Assembly (NCBI RefSeq): GCF_002483235.1
Contig: NZ_DLHN01000034.1
Span: 17,084 to 81,083 of the forward strand
Direction: 5' to 3'
DNA from: Pedobacter glucosidilyticus
Lineage (GTDB): Bacteria; Bacteroidota; Bacteroidia; Sphingobacteriales; Sphingobacteriaceae
Length of the DNA: 64,000 bases
The translations under genes and the position numbers were made by a program. The notes under the pieces were generated by a model that worked only from the letters and a program-made list of their open reading frames with translations, was not told the DNA's origin and ran no database searches. Shown here piece after piece: positions 1-8,093 of the stretch (position 1 is its first letter; each line of letters opens with the position of its first letter).

Positions 1-1
1 A

Positions 2-892
2 AAAATTATTTTTATGATGGCTATAAGTTTTGCGCAATTAGCTAACGCCCAAAATAAGGTGATAGATTTATATCCAAATGGTATACCTGGGGCCAAAGTG
101 GCGACTGACTATGTTGAGCAAACGGTTGTTGGGGCTGATGGTAAAACTAGGGTTAGCAAAGTAACTAAACCAACATTAGAAGCCTTTACCCCAGAAAAAG
201 GGAAAGAAACAGGTAAAGCAGTAATTATATGCCCTGGTGGTGGCTACGCTATTTTAGCCATTAAACACGAAGGGTATGATGTTGCTAAGAAATTTGCAGA
301 AGCCGGCATAACAGCTTTTGTGTTAAAATATCGTCTTCCATCTGATTTGATTATGGAGGATAAGAGTATCGGACCACTTCAAGACGCACAACAAGCAATT
401 AAATATGTAAGGGAAAACGCGGCGGAGTATGGTATAAATCCTGATAAAGTAGGTATCATGGGCTTTTCTGCCGGAGGACATTTAGCTTCAACAGCATCAA
501 CTCATTTTCAAAAAGCAGTTATTGAAAATTCTAATCATATCAATTTACGTCCTGATTTTTCTATTCTTATTTACCCAGTAGTTTCTTTTGGCCAGTTTAG
601 ACATAACGGCTCAAGAACAAACTTATTAGGTGCACAGCCTACCGAAGAAAAAATCCATTTATATTCAAATGAACTACAGGTAAATGCCAGTACACCACCA
701 GCTTTTCTTGTTCATGCCATGGATGATAAAACGGTTCCGGTAGAAAATAGTATTCAATATAGTTTAAGTTTAAAAAAGTTTAACGTTAAAAGTGAAGCAC
801 ATTTGTATCAAGCTGGCGGACATGGTTTTGGCTTGAATAATACAACCACTCAAGAAGATTGGTTTAAGACTTTATTAAACTGGATGAAATAA
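2..892 (+). CDS. Secreted alpha/beta-hydrolase (acetyl esterase/xylanase-type), 5' end outside window
   Basis: This is a BD-FAE/acetylesterase-like alpha/beta hydrolase, probably acting on acylated carbohydrates in the periplasm. The frame is open to the left edge, and the bases before the first visible ATG (14) encode Lys-Ile-Ile-Phe, which looks like the start of a signal peptide ending near ANAQ; the true start is therefore probably a few codons outside the window. Counting from the ATG at 14, the oxyanion-hole motif PGGGY is at about 74-78, the nucleophile elbow GFSAGG at 150-155 (Ser152), an acid candidate Asp238 and the catalytic His270 in GGHGFG. All members of the triad are present, so it should be active. 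The natural substrate cannot be read from the sequence, and there is no carbohydrate-utilisation neighbour to the right. Family assignment is firm, specificity is not. Confidence 0.85.
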   Translation, partial: KIIFMMAISFAQLANAQNKVIDLYPNGIPGAKVATDYVEQTVVGADGKTRVSKVTKPTLEAFTPEKGKETGKAVIICPGGGYAILAIKHEGYDVAKKFAEAGITAFVLKYRLPSDLIMEDKSIGPLQDAQQAIKYVRENAAEYGINPDKVGIMGFSAGGHLASTASTHFQKAVIENSNHINLRPDFSILIYPVVSFGQFRHNGSRTNLLGAQPTEEKIHLYSNELQVNASTPPAFLVHAMDDKTVPVENSIQYSLSLKKFNVKSEAHLYQAGGHGFGLNNTTTQEDWFKTLLNWMK

Positions 893-912
893 TGATGATT
901 TTTAGTCTTTGA

Positions 913-946
913 AAGCACCTCAAAACCAATAATTTTTGAGGTGCTT
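913..946 (+). terminator. Rho-independent-type terminator after the esterase
   Basis: A perfect 13-bp inverted repeat (arms 913-925 and 934-946, core AGCACCTC/GAGGTGCT) with an 8-base loop lies 20 bases after the esterase stop codon. The arms carry A and T runs, so it could terminate in both directions. Confidence 0.8.
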
Positions 947-1113
947 AATTTGACTACCCAACTGAACTCTTACATTCTTTGGTTTTACACAGATAGAAAA
1001 TTTACATAGGTAGATATAAATTCTGATATAGGATTTACAAAGCTGGTGCCATAGTATAATACAATACACTTATAAAGAGAATGAGTACTTTTTATGTATC
1101 CTATATTAAAAAA

Positions 1114-1299
1114 TTAACCTTTTAAAAAAGCGATATAATCATAAGCAAATTGTAAAAAAAGGTTGTCTTCTTTACACTGCAATGGGGTATCTATAATATT
1201 GTACAACTGTTTTAATGGTGTTTAAACAGCTTTTTTTGTGAGATGATAAAAGGTGAATTGAGGTAATGGCACACTAGATTTAACCCTTTCAAAATAAGG
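1114..1299 (-). pseudogene. Possible decayed gene remnant in the 472-bp gap
   Basis: The gap 893-1364 has no intact gene. On the minus strand one frame from 1299 to 1114 reads as protein-like sequence broken by a single stop at 1222-1224: first a segment with VKSSVPLPQFTFYHL, then a segment with QLYNIIDTPLQCKED and LQFAYDYIAFLKG before a final stop. The first part resembles the N-terminal region of AraC-type regulators, but the match is from memory and weak. There is no start codon and no promoter. It may be an eroded regulator left behind YceH, or chance. The rest of the gap (947-1113, 1300-1364) shows nothing recognisable. Confidence 0.3.
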
Positions 1300-1364
1300 T
1301 TACTTTCTTAGTAGAAACAAATTGTTCAACAAATCTTTTATTTTAAGAATGATGATTGTGGTAA

Positions 1365-2018
1365 TTAACCCATTAATTCTTTTATCAACTTATCAAAAGC
1401 AGCTTTTAATTCTGATAGTTCATCTTCAACTATAGCTAGGCGAGCTTCTAATTCCCCTACAGATTTGCGAGCGGGTTCTTCTGGCAAATCATCATCTTCA
1501 TCTAGTACAACATCAGCAAATAGATGGGCATATCTGGCTTCTTTTTGTCCGGCTCTTTTAGGCAATTGTACTACATAAGCAGGTTCTTCTGTAGTTAGTT
1601 TTTCTAAAGTTTGCTGTACATCTTCTATAGATTCAAACTCGTATAATCTGCCAGAATTGGTATTTAGCTCGCCCGGTGTTTGCGGGCCACGTAAAAACAA
1701 CAAGCAAATTAAAGCAACTTCTTGTGGTACAACCGGAAAAACTATTGCAAAGTTGTGCTTATACTTTACCGTTCTGCTACCACCACCTGTTGCGGTAGAA
1801 ATTAAGCCTTTTTTCTTTAATGAGTCTAAAGTCATCACTACCGTTTCCTCATCATAAGCAACAACAGGTTTACGTGATGTTTTCTGATTACAAGCCGCTG
1901 TTAAAGCGTTCAGCGTCATAGGGTAATAATCTGGAGTAGTTTTACTCTTCTCCATCAAAGCGCCTAAAACTCTTATTTCTTCGGCATTTAAAACGGGTAA
2001 TGTTTGGCTATTGCTCAT
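1365..2018 (-). CDS. YceH family protein (DUF480), winged-helix
   Basis: A 217-residue member of the YceH/DUF480 family, whose usual length is about 215. The N-terminal conserved stretch (LNAEEIRVLGALMEKS, about residues 10-25) and the following PDYYPMTLNAL and CNQKTSR blocks are typical. The family folds as two winged-helix domains; its molecular role is not established, though a link to DNA binding or membrane processes has been suggested. The C-terminal 25 residues (VGELEARLAIVEDELSEL) form a short coiled coil, as in relatives. The gene stands alone; the divergent 71-residue membrane protein starts 38 bases upstream of its start, so they may share a regulatory region. Confidence 0.9.
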   Translation of the reverse strand: MSNSQTLPVLNAEEIRVLGALMEKSKTTPDYYPMTLNALTAACNQKTSRKPVVAYDEETVVMTLDSLKKKGLISTATGGGSRTVKYKHNFAIVFPVVPQEVALICLLFLRGPQTPGELNTNSGRLYEFESIEDVQQTLEKLTTEEPAYVVQLPKRAGQKEARYAHLFADVVLDEDDDLPEEPARKSVGELEARLAIVEDELSELKAAFDKLIKELMG

Positions 2019-2056
2019 AAAAAGAATGTTTATTAAATTAGACTAAATTTTTAGCT

Positions 2057-2272
2057 ATGAAAACTCTTAAATATACTGCTTTAACTGGCTTTTTTGTAGG
2101 ATTAACTTTTTCCTTGATAAGTTTCTTCTATAAATTCAACCATATTCTAGGAGCTAAATTGTGGGTTCAAATTGGCGCTTTCGCCTACATATTAATGCTT
2201 TTAAGTATGGTTACCTTGTTTATTTACTTTGTGATGAACTACATCAAGCTAAAAAAGCAGCTTAGGGCCTAA
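2057..2272 (+). CDS. Small two-helix membrane protein, function unknown
   Basis: A 71-residue protein with two hydrophobic segments (about residues 8-25 and 38-61) and a basic C-terminal tail (KLKKQLRA), so probably an inner-membrane hairpin with the tail in the cytoplasm. It has no recognisable domain. The ATG at 2057 is the first in frame. It runs divergently from yceH and its stop codon overlaps the convergent serB-like gene by 4 bases. The composition matches its neighbours, and codon use looks coding. It could be a Bacteroidota-specific small membrane protein; no function is proposed. Confidence 0.6.
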   Translation: MKTLKYTALTGFFVGLTFSLISFFYKFNHILGAKLWVQIGAFAYILMLLSMVTLFIYFVMNYIKLKKQLRA

Positions 2273-3561
2273 TATAAGACCCTAAACTTAATGGTATTTT
2301 CTACCTTACGCATTTCTTTAAGTAAGACTTTATCGTATTCTGTATCGGTATCGGTAATGACATAGCCAATTAAAGGGTTGGTCATTAAAAACTGCCCTAC
2401 AATATTAATTTGATGCTTAGCCAATACTTTAGTGATTTTAGCCATTACACCCGGTACGTTTTCATGAATATGGATAAGCCTGTGCGAACCTGCAATTTTT
2501 GGCAGTTGTAGGTTAGGGAAATTACTACTCATGTAGGTTGTTCCGGTATTGATAAAATCGGCCATACGACGAGCGATGAGTGTTTTATGTGTAAGGTTAC
2601 TTTTTACACTATCAAAAACTACAATACCCATTTCTGTACATACATCAAAATCTATATTGCCTTTAGCATTGCCAAAATAACCTATGGTTTTAAGCTTTCC
2701 GGCTTTTTTAAGTGTAGCTTTATCTATTTTTTCACCATCAGCCAAAAGTAGCATACCTACATCTTTAACATACTTATCTTCAAAAGTTTCTTTATGCCTG
2801 ATAGAAAAACCATCCTTTTTAAGGAGTTGAATACTTTCTTCAGGTACGTTGCCTACTACCAAACATAAAATTCTGTTTTTAGGGTAAGAAATAGCTCTTG
2901 GTAAATCGCTTACATAAAGAAACTCATCAAAACTTGGCGTTACATGGTCTGCCTTTTCGGCAACCGCTTTACGTTCTATATTCTCGGTATAAGCAAAGAA
3001 TTTCTTAATTAAGCCCGATTCTTTGAGTTGGAAATCAGAGTGCCCATCGCCAATGCCATAGATATCACCTTTTAGAGACATCCTTTGTAAAAGCTTCACT
3101 TTCCCGCCTTCTTCTGAAAGTGGGTTGGCTTTATCATAGCCGATGATTTTACCTTGCTCATCAAATATGAAAGTATTGGCATAAATATTTTCTTTTTTGA
3201 TATGATAAGGCGTTACAACAGGCGTGATAAATTCTTTAAAGCCACCAGAAACAATTAACACTTCTTTAGCATGCTTTTTAAAGAATACCTTATTTCTAGA
3301 GAAAGAAGAAGATACTTTAGTTTTTAGATGTTTGATAAGCTTTTTTAAATCGTCTTTATTAGCCTCTAACAATTTAACCCTGCCTTCTAAACTTTCTGAG
3401 AAAGAAAGCTTACCCTCCATAGCCAGATTGGTAAGGTCTTCTATTTTTTTGTAAATGGCCTCTCTATCGGGGTGGTTTTTTAGAGATATTCTTGCCAGTT
3501 CATCTAAGGCTTCCACCTGTGTGAAAGTGCTATCAAAATCTATAATAAAATACTGATTCAA
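2269..3561 (-). CDS. Phosphoserine phosphatase fused to phosphoglycerate-dehydrogenase remnant and ACT domain
   Basis: The N-terminal 215 residues form an HAD-family SerB-like phosphatase: motif I DFDST (8-12, nucleophile Asp8), motif II SGG (105-107), a motif III lysine near 154 and motif IV GDGHSD (171-176). It should dephosphorylate O-phosphoserine in the last step of serine synthesis. Residues about 230-330 resemble the substrate-binding half of D-3-phosphoglycerate dehydrogenase (KAGKLKTIGYFGNAKGNID, then GIVVFDSVKSN), but the NAD-binding Rossmann domain is absent: the sequence jumps straight to the SerA-type linker SSNFPNLQLP (345-354) and a C-terminal ACT domain (RLIHIHENVPGV, 361-372). 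The ACT part suggests allosteric control, for example by serine. Start is TTG at 3561; no better ATG precedes the HAD motif. Catalytic assignment is good; the regulatory idea is inference. Confidence 0.85.
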   Translation of the reverse strand: MNQYFIIDFDSTFTQVEALDELARISLKNHPDREAIYKKIEDLTNLAMEGKLSFSESLEGRVKLLEANKDDLKKLIKHLKTKVSSSFSRNKVFFKKHAKEVLIVSGGFKEFITPVVTPYHIKKENIYANTFIFDEQGKIIGYDKANPLSEEGGKVKLLQRMSLKGDIYGIGDGHSDFQLKESGLIKKFFAYTENIERKAVAEKADHVTPSFDEFLYVSDLPRAISYPKNRILCLVVGNVPEESIQLLKKDGFSIRHKETFEDKYVKDVGMLLLADGEKIDKATLKKAGKLKTIGYFGNAKGNIDFDVCTEMGIVVFDSVKSNLTHKTLIARRMADFINTGTTYMSSNFPNLQLPKIAGSHRLIHIHENVPGVMAKITKVLAKHQINIVGQFLMTNPLIGYVITDTDTEYDKVLLKEMRKVENTIKFRVLY

Positions 3562-3625
3562 AGCTTAAAAAATTTTAAGCCCAAAAATGCAGAAATGATT
3601 TTAAAAAAACGGAAAATTAAAGAAA

Positions 3626-4600
3626 TTAAAATGATTTTATACCATTTACACTTTTGGTAATACTACTTTTTACTGGTGTAAACTGATAAGAAAACAAGGT
3701 CGAAACTTTTTGATTACTGTACTGTTGCGTTTGAAACGCCGCTTTAAGCAAATCTTTAGACACTACCGGGATTTTAATTTTAAGGATACGCAGCAAATGC
3801 CCTAAACGCCAAAATAATTTTGCCTGCCACTCTTTTAATTCTTTTTCAGGAGCTTTTAGGTTTAAAGCTATGGCCGTTTCTGTAAATAATTGTTTAAAGC
3901 TATAGTTTTCAGCGTTTAAGATAAAGCGTTCGTTTACTACTTCATGTTTCATAAGCTTAATCATGAGCTCGGCAACGTCTTCCACATCTACCAAACCTGT
4001 ACCACCTGAAGTATAATAGTTTAACCCTTTTTTAACCGTTTCAAATATTTTACCACTGCCTTGTTTACCAATACCGGCACCTATTATAAGAGATGGGTTA
4101 ACGATAACTACTTTTAATCCCTCCTCTACACCACGCCAAACTTCCATTTCTGCCCGGTATTTAGAAATAGCATAAGCGCCATTTTTATCATAAGCATCCC
4201 AATAATGGTTTTCTGTAATGGTTTCACCGGGTTTAACTTGCCCCAATGCTGCAATAGAACTTACATGAAGCAACTTTGTTATGCCAAAGCTTAAACATAG
4301 GTTTACGATATTGGCTGTTCCATCAACATTGATGGCCATCATTTCTTTTTCATTGTAATTGTTCAAAGAAACATAAGCCGCACAATGGTAAACATGTGTA
4401 ATGCCCTCAAAGGCATCTGTTAAATCGGCAATATCCAAAATATCGGCATCAACCCAGTCTATTTGGTTGTGTAAGGGTTTTAAAATTTCGGGTATAACAG
4501 AAGATGCTCTTTTGATACACCTCACTTTACTTTCATGGGCTAAAAGTTGTTTGGTGAGTTGTGCGCCTAAAAATCCTGTTGCTCCTGTAATTAAAATCAT
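3626..4600 (-). CDS. NAD-dependent epimerase/dehydratase family (dihydroflavonol-reductase-like)
   Basis: A 324-residue extended short-chain dehydrogenase/reductase. The dinucleotide-binding motif GATGFLG is at residues 6-12, the conserved Asn/Val-Asp segment INVDGTANI at about 90-98, the serine HVSSIAALG at 112-120 and the catalytic pair YAISK (Tyr143, Lys147). This pattern fits the dihydroflavonol-4-reductase-like branch found widely in bacteria, which reduces or epimerises a carbonyl on a sugar nucleotide, terpenoid or similar substrate; the actual substrate cannot be read. It is encoded upstream of the serB-like gene on the same strand (64-base gap) and could be cotranscribed with it. All catalytic residues are present. 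Confidence 0.85.
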   Translation of the reverse strand: MILITGATGFLGAQLTKQLLAHESKVRCIKRASSVIPEILKPLHNQIDWVDADILDIADLTDAFEGITHVYHCAAYVSLNNYNEKEMMAINVDGTANIVNLCLSFGITKLLHVSSIAALGQVKPGETITENHYWDAYDKNGAYAISKYRAEMEVWRGVEEGLKVVIVNPSLIIGAGIGKQGSGKIFETVKKGLNYYTSGGTGLVDVEDVAELMIKLMKHEVVNERFILNAENYSFKQLFTETAIALNLKAPEKELKEWQAKLFWRLGHLLRILKIKIPVVSKDLLKAAFQTQQYSNQKVSTLFSYQFTPVKSSITKSVNGIKSF

Positions 4601-4737
4601 GCCGCTAGTTTAAAAAGGCAAATTAAATATTCTTAGCTGATTAATAATACCTAAAGGTGATATTAAATGAGTTAATCGTAATTTTTAATATCAATTAACA
4701 GAAAAATTAGATATTTGATTTGATTTATACCAACAAT

Positions 4738-5922
4738 ATGTCTTTAGCAGATTTTTTCTCTCCCATCAATATAGAAAAACTTAAACCTAAAACGGGTTTT
4801 TATACCAGCCATTTAGGCATGAAAATTACTGCTTATGAAACAGATTTCCCTATTTTAGAAGAAGGCAGTTTTGATGTTGCTATTATTGGTGTTTGTGATG
4901 ACAGAGGTGCTATTAACAACCAAGGTTGTGCTTTAGGGCCAGATTACGTTCGCGAGCAACTATACAGCCTAAATGAAGGTTCATATAAATCAAAAATTGC
5001 CGATTTAGGAAATATCTTACCCGGTCATCAGCTATCAGATACTTACATTGCTTTAAAAACCGTTACTACCGAGCTTATAAAGTTGAATATATTGCCCATC
5101 ATCATCGGCGGAAGCCAAGACTTAACCTATGCCCAATATATGGGCTATGAAGATTTAGAACAAAAAGTAGATTTATTGGTGATAGATTCTCATTTTGATA
5201 TGAATGAGGCCGATGAAGATGAGACTGTAGCTACAGATGCTATTTCTTACCTCAATAGGATTTTTTTACACCAGCCTAACTACTTATTCAATTTTAGTAA
5301 TTTGGGTTATCAAACCTATTTTGTAAGTCAGGATAGTTTAAGAGTAATGGATAAACTGTTTTTTGATGCCCAACGCTTAGGAGAAATTAGCGGAGCTGTA
5401 CACCTAGCAGAGCCAGCTATCAGAAACGCTAACATGATTAGTTTTGATATCAGCAGTATACGTTCTTCTGATGCAGTTGCCAATGGAAATGCTGCGCCAA
5501 ATGGTTTTTACGGCGAAGAAGCTTGCCAGCTTTGCAGATACGCAGGCTATAGCGATAAATTAAGCTCGATAGGTTTTTATGAATTTAACCCCGCTTATGA
5601 TCAAAACGGGCAATCAGCCATGTTAATGGCACAAATGGTTTGGTGTTTTTTAGATGGTTTTTATAATCGGAAGAAAGATTTCCCTATGAACCCTAAAGCG
5701 GATTATATCGTATATAAAACCAGTTTACAAGAAGACGGACACGAGCTGATTTTTGTGAAAAGTAAAAAAACTGATCGTTGGTGGATGCAGGTTCCCTATC
5801 CGTCGGCAGGTTCTAAAAACGAAAGGTTTCATTATGTACCTTGCTTGTATGAAGATTATCAATTGGCCGTTAGTGGTGAGATGCCAGATTTATGGTGGCG
5901 TACTTATCAAAAATTAAATTAA
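4738..5922 (+). CDS. Arginase/formimidoylglutamase-family protein with altered metal ligands
   Basis: A ureohydrolase-fold protein of 394 residues, longer than typical arginases (about 300). I start it at ATG 4738 (MSLADFF) rather than the in-frame TTG at 4720. The usual Mn ligand motifs are only partly kept: GGSQDLT (124-130) has Gln127 where the family has His; DSHFD (150-154) keeps Asp, His and Asp; SFDISS (235-240) keeps Asp237 but has Ser239 in place of the second Asp. By comparison with arginase, four of six ligands remain. About 120 extra C-terminal residues follow the core. Relatives in Bacteroidota are usually annotated formimidoylglutamase and often sit near gliding/T9SS genes (recalled, not checked). 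It may bind one metal or have lost hydrolase activity. The TlpA gene follows after 6 bases. Confidence 0.75.
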   Translation: MSLADFFSPINIEKLKPKTGFYTSHLGMKITAYETDFPILEEGSFDVAIIGVCDDRGAINNQGCALGPDYVREQLYSLNEGSYKSKIADLGNILPGHQLSDTYIALKTVTTELIKLNILPIIIGGSQDLTYAQYMGYEDLEQKVDLLVIDSHFDMNEADEDETVATDAISYLNRIFLHQPNYLFNFSNLGYQTYFVSQDSLRVMDKLFFDAQRLGEISGAVHLAEPAIRNANMISFDISSIRSSDAVANGNAAPNGFYGEEACQLCRYAGYSDKLSSIGFYEFNPAYDQNGQSAMLMAQMVWCFLDGFYNRKKDFPMNPKADYIVYKTSLQEDGHELIFVKSKKTDRWWMQVPYPSAGSKNERFHYVPCLYEDYQLAVSGEMPDLWWRTYQKLN

Positions 5923-5928
5923 AAGCAC

Positions 5929-7044
5929 ATGAAAAAAGTACTCTTAAGCTTGCTTATGCAGGTTCCGGTTTTAGTTTTTGCACAGTTTAGCCTTAAAGGC
6001 GAGTTTACAACAGCTATCCAAAATAAAAAATTATACTTTATTTATATTCAAAATAATGCAGAGGTCATAGACTCGGTAGTTATCAATAACGGAAAATTTA
6101 GTTTTAGTTTGGATTTAAAAGAACCTAGTGTTGCCGTTCTGCTATTACAACATCAAGGAAATGCTTTAAAAGATCAGGGGCCTAAAGATGTTTACCGCCT
6201 GTTTATTGAGCCAGGAAATGCTACCCTTGTGGCTAAAGATTCTATTGCACAAGCCCAGCTAAATGGTTTAGCTATATTTAAACAGGATATGGCTTATAAA
6301 ACAGCTTTAAAAACATCAGAAAGTAAATTGATAGCTCTTAACAAAGAGTTTGCTACTTTAACACCAGAAAAGCAGGCCAAGGCAGAAATCATTGAAAATT
6401 TTCAGGAACGTTATGAGGGGCTTTTAGACGAAAGAAAGGCACAGGTTATTGGTTTTATTAAGGATAATCCACAATCTTATATAAGTTTATTTGCTTTTAA
6501 TCAAGATTTAGGTGTTGATAACATGGATTATACCCAAGCAGAAGCATTGTTTAATGGTTTGGATGATAAACTAAAAAACTATGCTATAGCAAACATCATA
6601 AAGCAAAAACTAGATATTGCTAAAGTTACGGGTATTGGTGCTATAGCAACAGATTTTGAAGAGAAAACGCCAGAAGGTATTCCTTTAAAACTATCATCCT
6701 ATAAAGGGCAATATGTTTTGCTTGATTTTTGGGCATCATGGTGCGGTCCTTGTCGCAAAGAAAATCCTTTTGTGGTAAGTGCTTATGAAAAATATAAAGA
6801 CAAAGGCTTTACTATTTTAGGTGTATCTATAGATACCGATAGGAATGCTTGGCAAAAAGCCATTAAAACGGATAATTTGATGTGGGCACAATTGATAGAT
6901 TCTACTACAGAGATTTCAAAAACTTATGGTATAGATGCTATTCCAAAAAATTTCTTGATAGATCCTCATGGGAAAATTATAGCTAAAAATTTAAGAGGTA
7001 CCGCTTTAGAAGACAAGCTCAAAGAGATTTTTGAGAAGAAGTAA
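5929..7044 (+). CDS. TlpA-type thiol-disulfide oxidoreductase with DUF4369 domain
   Basis: A periplasmic thioredoxin-like protein of 371 residues. A signal peptide (residues 1-18, ending FAQ) is followed by a DUF4369-type beta domain (about 20-125), a helical linker (125-235) and a TlpA/ResA thioredoxin domain (about 240-371) with the active site WCGPC (Cys272, Cys275) and the cis-proline segment AIPKNFLID. Such proteins reduce or exchange disulfides in exported proteins, for instance in cytochrome maturation. It begins 6 bases after the arginase-family gene, so the two form an operon. A hairpin lies just after the stop codon. Confidence 0.9.
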   Translation: MKKVLLSLLMQVPVLVFAQFSLKGEFTTAIQNKKLYFIYIQNNAEVIDSVVINNGKFSFSLDLKEPSVAVLLLQHQGNALKDQGPKDVYRLFIEPGNATLVAKDSIAQAQLNGLAIFKQDMAYKTALKTSESKLIALNKEFATLTPEKQAKAEIIENFQERYEGLLDERKAQVIGFIKDNPQSYISLFAFNQDLGVDNMDYTQAEALFNGLDDKLKNYAIANIIKQKLDIAKVTGIGAIATDFEEKTPEGIPLKLSSYKGQYVLLDFWASWCGPCRKENPFVVSAYEKYKDKGFTILGVSIDTDRNAWQKAIKTDNLMWAQLIDSTTEISKTYGIDAIPKNFLIDPHGKIIAKNLRGTALEDKLKEIFEKK

Positions 7045-7048
7045 GATG

Positions 7049-7078
7049 AATGTTTGGAAAGTAAGTTTTCCAAACATT
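7049..7078. terminator. Hairpin between convergent tlpA and lipoprotein genes
   Basis: A perfect 12-bp inverted repeat (arms 7049-7060 and 7067-7078, core GTTTGGAAA/TTTCCAAAC, 6-base loop) lies exactly between two convergent stop codons. It lacks a long T run on either side, but its position fits a shared bidirectional terminator. Confidence 0.6.
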
Positions 7079-7080
7079 AC

Positions 7081-7911
7081 TTAATTTTTATAAAAATAGC
7101 CGATAAGTAAGAAAACCAAACCTACTACAGAAATCAAGTAGGCTAGGCCACCAAAAACAAGCCCTAGTATTAAACCAATGATAATTAAAACCAAGCCAAC
7201 CCACATGTAATTATTACGCTTATCATCTTGTTTATCAGGATGATTGACACTATCATCTTGATACTTTGTAACGCTATCCTCACTTGAATTTACATCAAAC
7301 ACCTCAACATCAGTTGTTTTAGATGTTTGTGTTTGCGGTAAAGTATCAGGATTTTTGTTTGTATTAACATCGGTCTCTGAGGTTGTATTTTGGTTATTTG
7401 TATTTGAAGTTTCTTGTTTAACTACTTTATTTTTAAAAGTTTCTGTTGATAATTTCTGTGATTTTTTTTGAGGGATAATGAGTGCACTATTAAGTTTAGA
7501 CATTGCTAATTCCTCATCTATTTGTGCTGTATTTTTTTCTTTCAGAACTTTAGATGTTTTGGTATTAAGACTTTTGATTGGAGCAGAGGCCTGACTTTTT
7601 ACAGCTAACCTCTTATTGCTATTTCTATTAAATTTTTTTACGGTGTTTTTAACAGAAATAGGATTACGATTAGTCGTCTGATTATCTTTTAAAAAGGTAT
7701 CAGTATCACCATAATAAATAATGGTTTCTGCTTTTTGTTTAGCATTAACATAAATATTTATATGCTTAACATCTTCTTGATAGGGTTTTGCCGTTTTGGC
7801 TAAATGAAGTTTATCAGGATTAATTTTTACCCATTCGTACTTTTTGCTTGTACAACCTGTTATACATAGCATTAGTAAAAATGTAGTAATTATCTTAAAC
7901 CCTTTAATCAT
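7081..7911 (-). CDS. Lipoprotein with C-terminal membrane hairpin, function unknown
   Basis: A 276-residue protein with a clear lipoprotein signal (hydrophobic 5-15, lipobox CITGC, Cys20). The middle (about 60-230) is polar, rich in Asn, Thr, Lys and Gln, and looks disordered. The C-terminal 40 residues hold two adjacent hydrophobic segments separated by a short turn (about 235-255 and 258-273) ending YFYKN. A lipid-anchored protein with a further membrane hairpin at the other end is unusual. Bacteroidota lipoproteins with a similar short C-terminal hydrophobic hairpin do occur, but no function is known to me. It is alone on the minus strand, downstream of the purD terminator. Confidence 0.6.
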   Translation of the reverse strand: MIKGFKIITTFLLMLCITGCTSKKYEWVKINPDKLHLAKTAKPYQEDVKHINIYVNAKQKAETIIYYGDTDTFLKDNQTTNRNPISVKNTVKKFNRNSNKRLAVKSQASAPIKSLNTKTSKVLKEKNTAQIDEELAMSKLNSALIIPQKKSQKLSTETFKNKVVKQETSNTNNQNTTSETDVNTNKNPDTLPQTQTSKTTDVEVFDVNSSEDSVTKYQDDSVNHPDKQDDKRNNYMWVGLVLIIIGLILGLVFGGLAYLISVVGLVFLLIGYFYKN

Positions 7912-7996
7912 ATAATCTAGATATTACACCACTTAAGGGAATATTGTGCCAGATTAAACTATTGTGGATAATTCGAAAGAAAAATACCCTATACAC

Positions 7997-8033
7997 AAAA
8001 AAATCCACTGTAAAATTAACAGTGGATTTTTTT
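7997..8033 (-). terminator. Terminator after purD
   Basis: Inverted repeat with core AATCCACTGT/ACAGTGGATT, 15 bp including flanking A/T runs (arms 7997-8011 and 8019-8033), 7-base loop. Read on the minus strand it ends in a run of seven T, the classic form of a Rho-independent terminator, about 60 bases past the purD stop. Confidence 0.85.
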
Positions 8034-8093
8034 AACAATCCCAATACCGTGTATTATTGGGTAAATATGGGCAATAATGTTGATTTTTTACCT

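Noticed and set aside
1207..1237. Hairpin CTGTTT/AAACAG followed by seven T on the plus strand, in the gap before yceH
   Set aside because: One mismatch and a short stem, no plus-strand gene before it within 250 bases; it also falls within the possible pseudogene segment, so it is not listed as a terminator.
4720..4737. Longer TTG start for the arginase-family protein
   Set aside because: Adds six residues with no family match; ATG 4738 is the better start.
8039..8064. Short inverted repeat CCCAATA/TATTGGG beside the purD terminator
   Set aside because: Only 7 bp and next to a far stronger terminator; no separate role evident.
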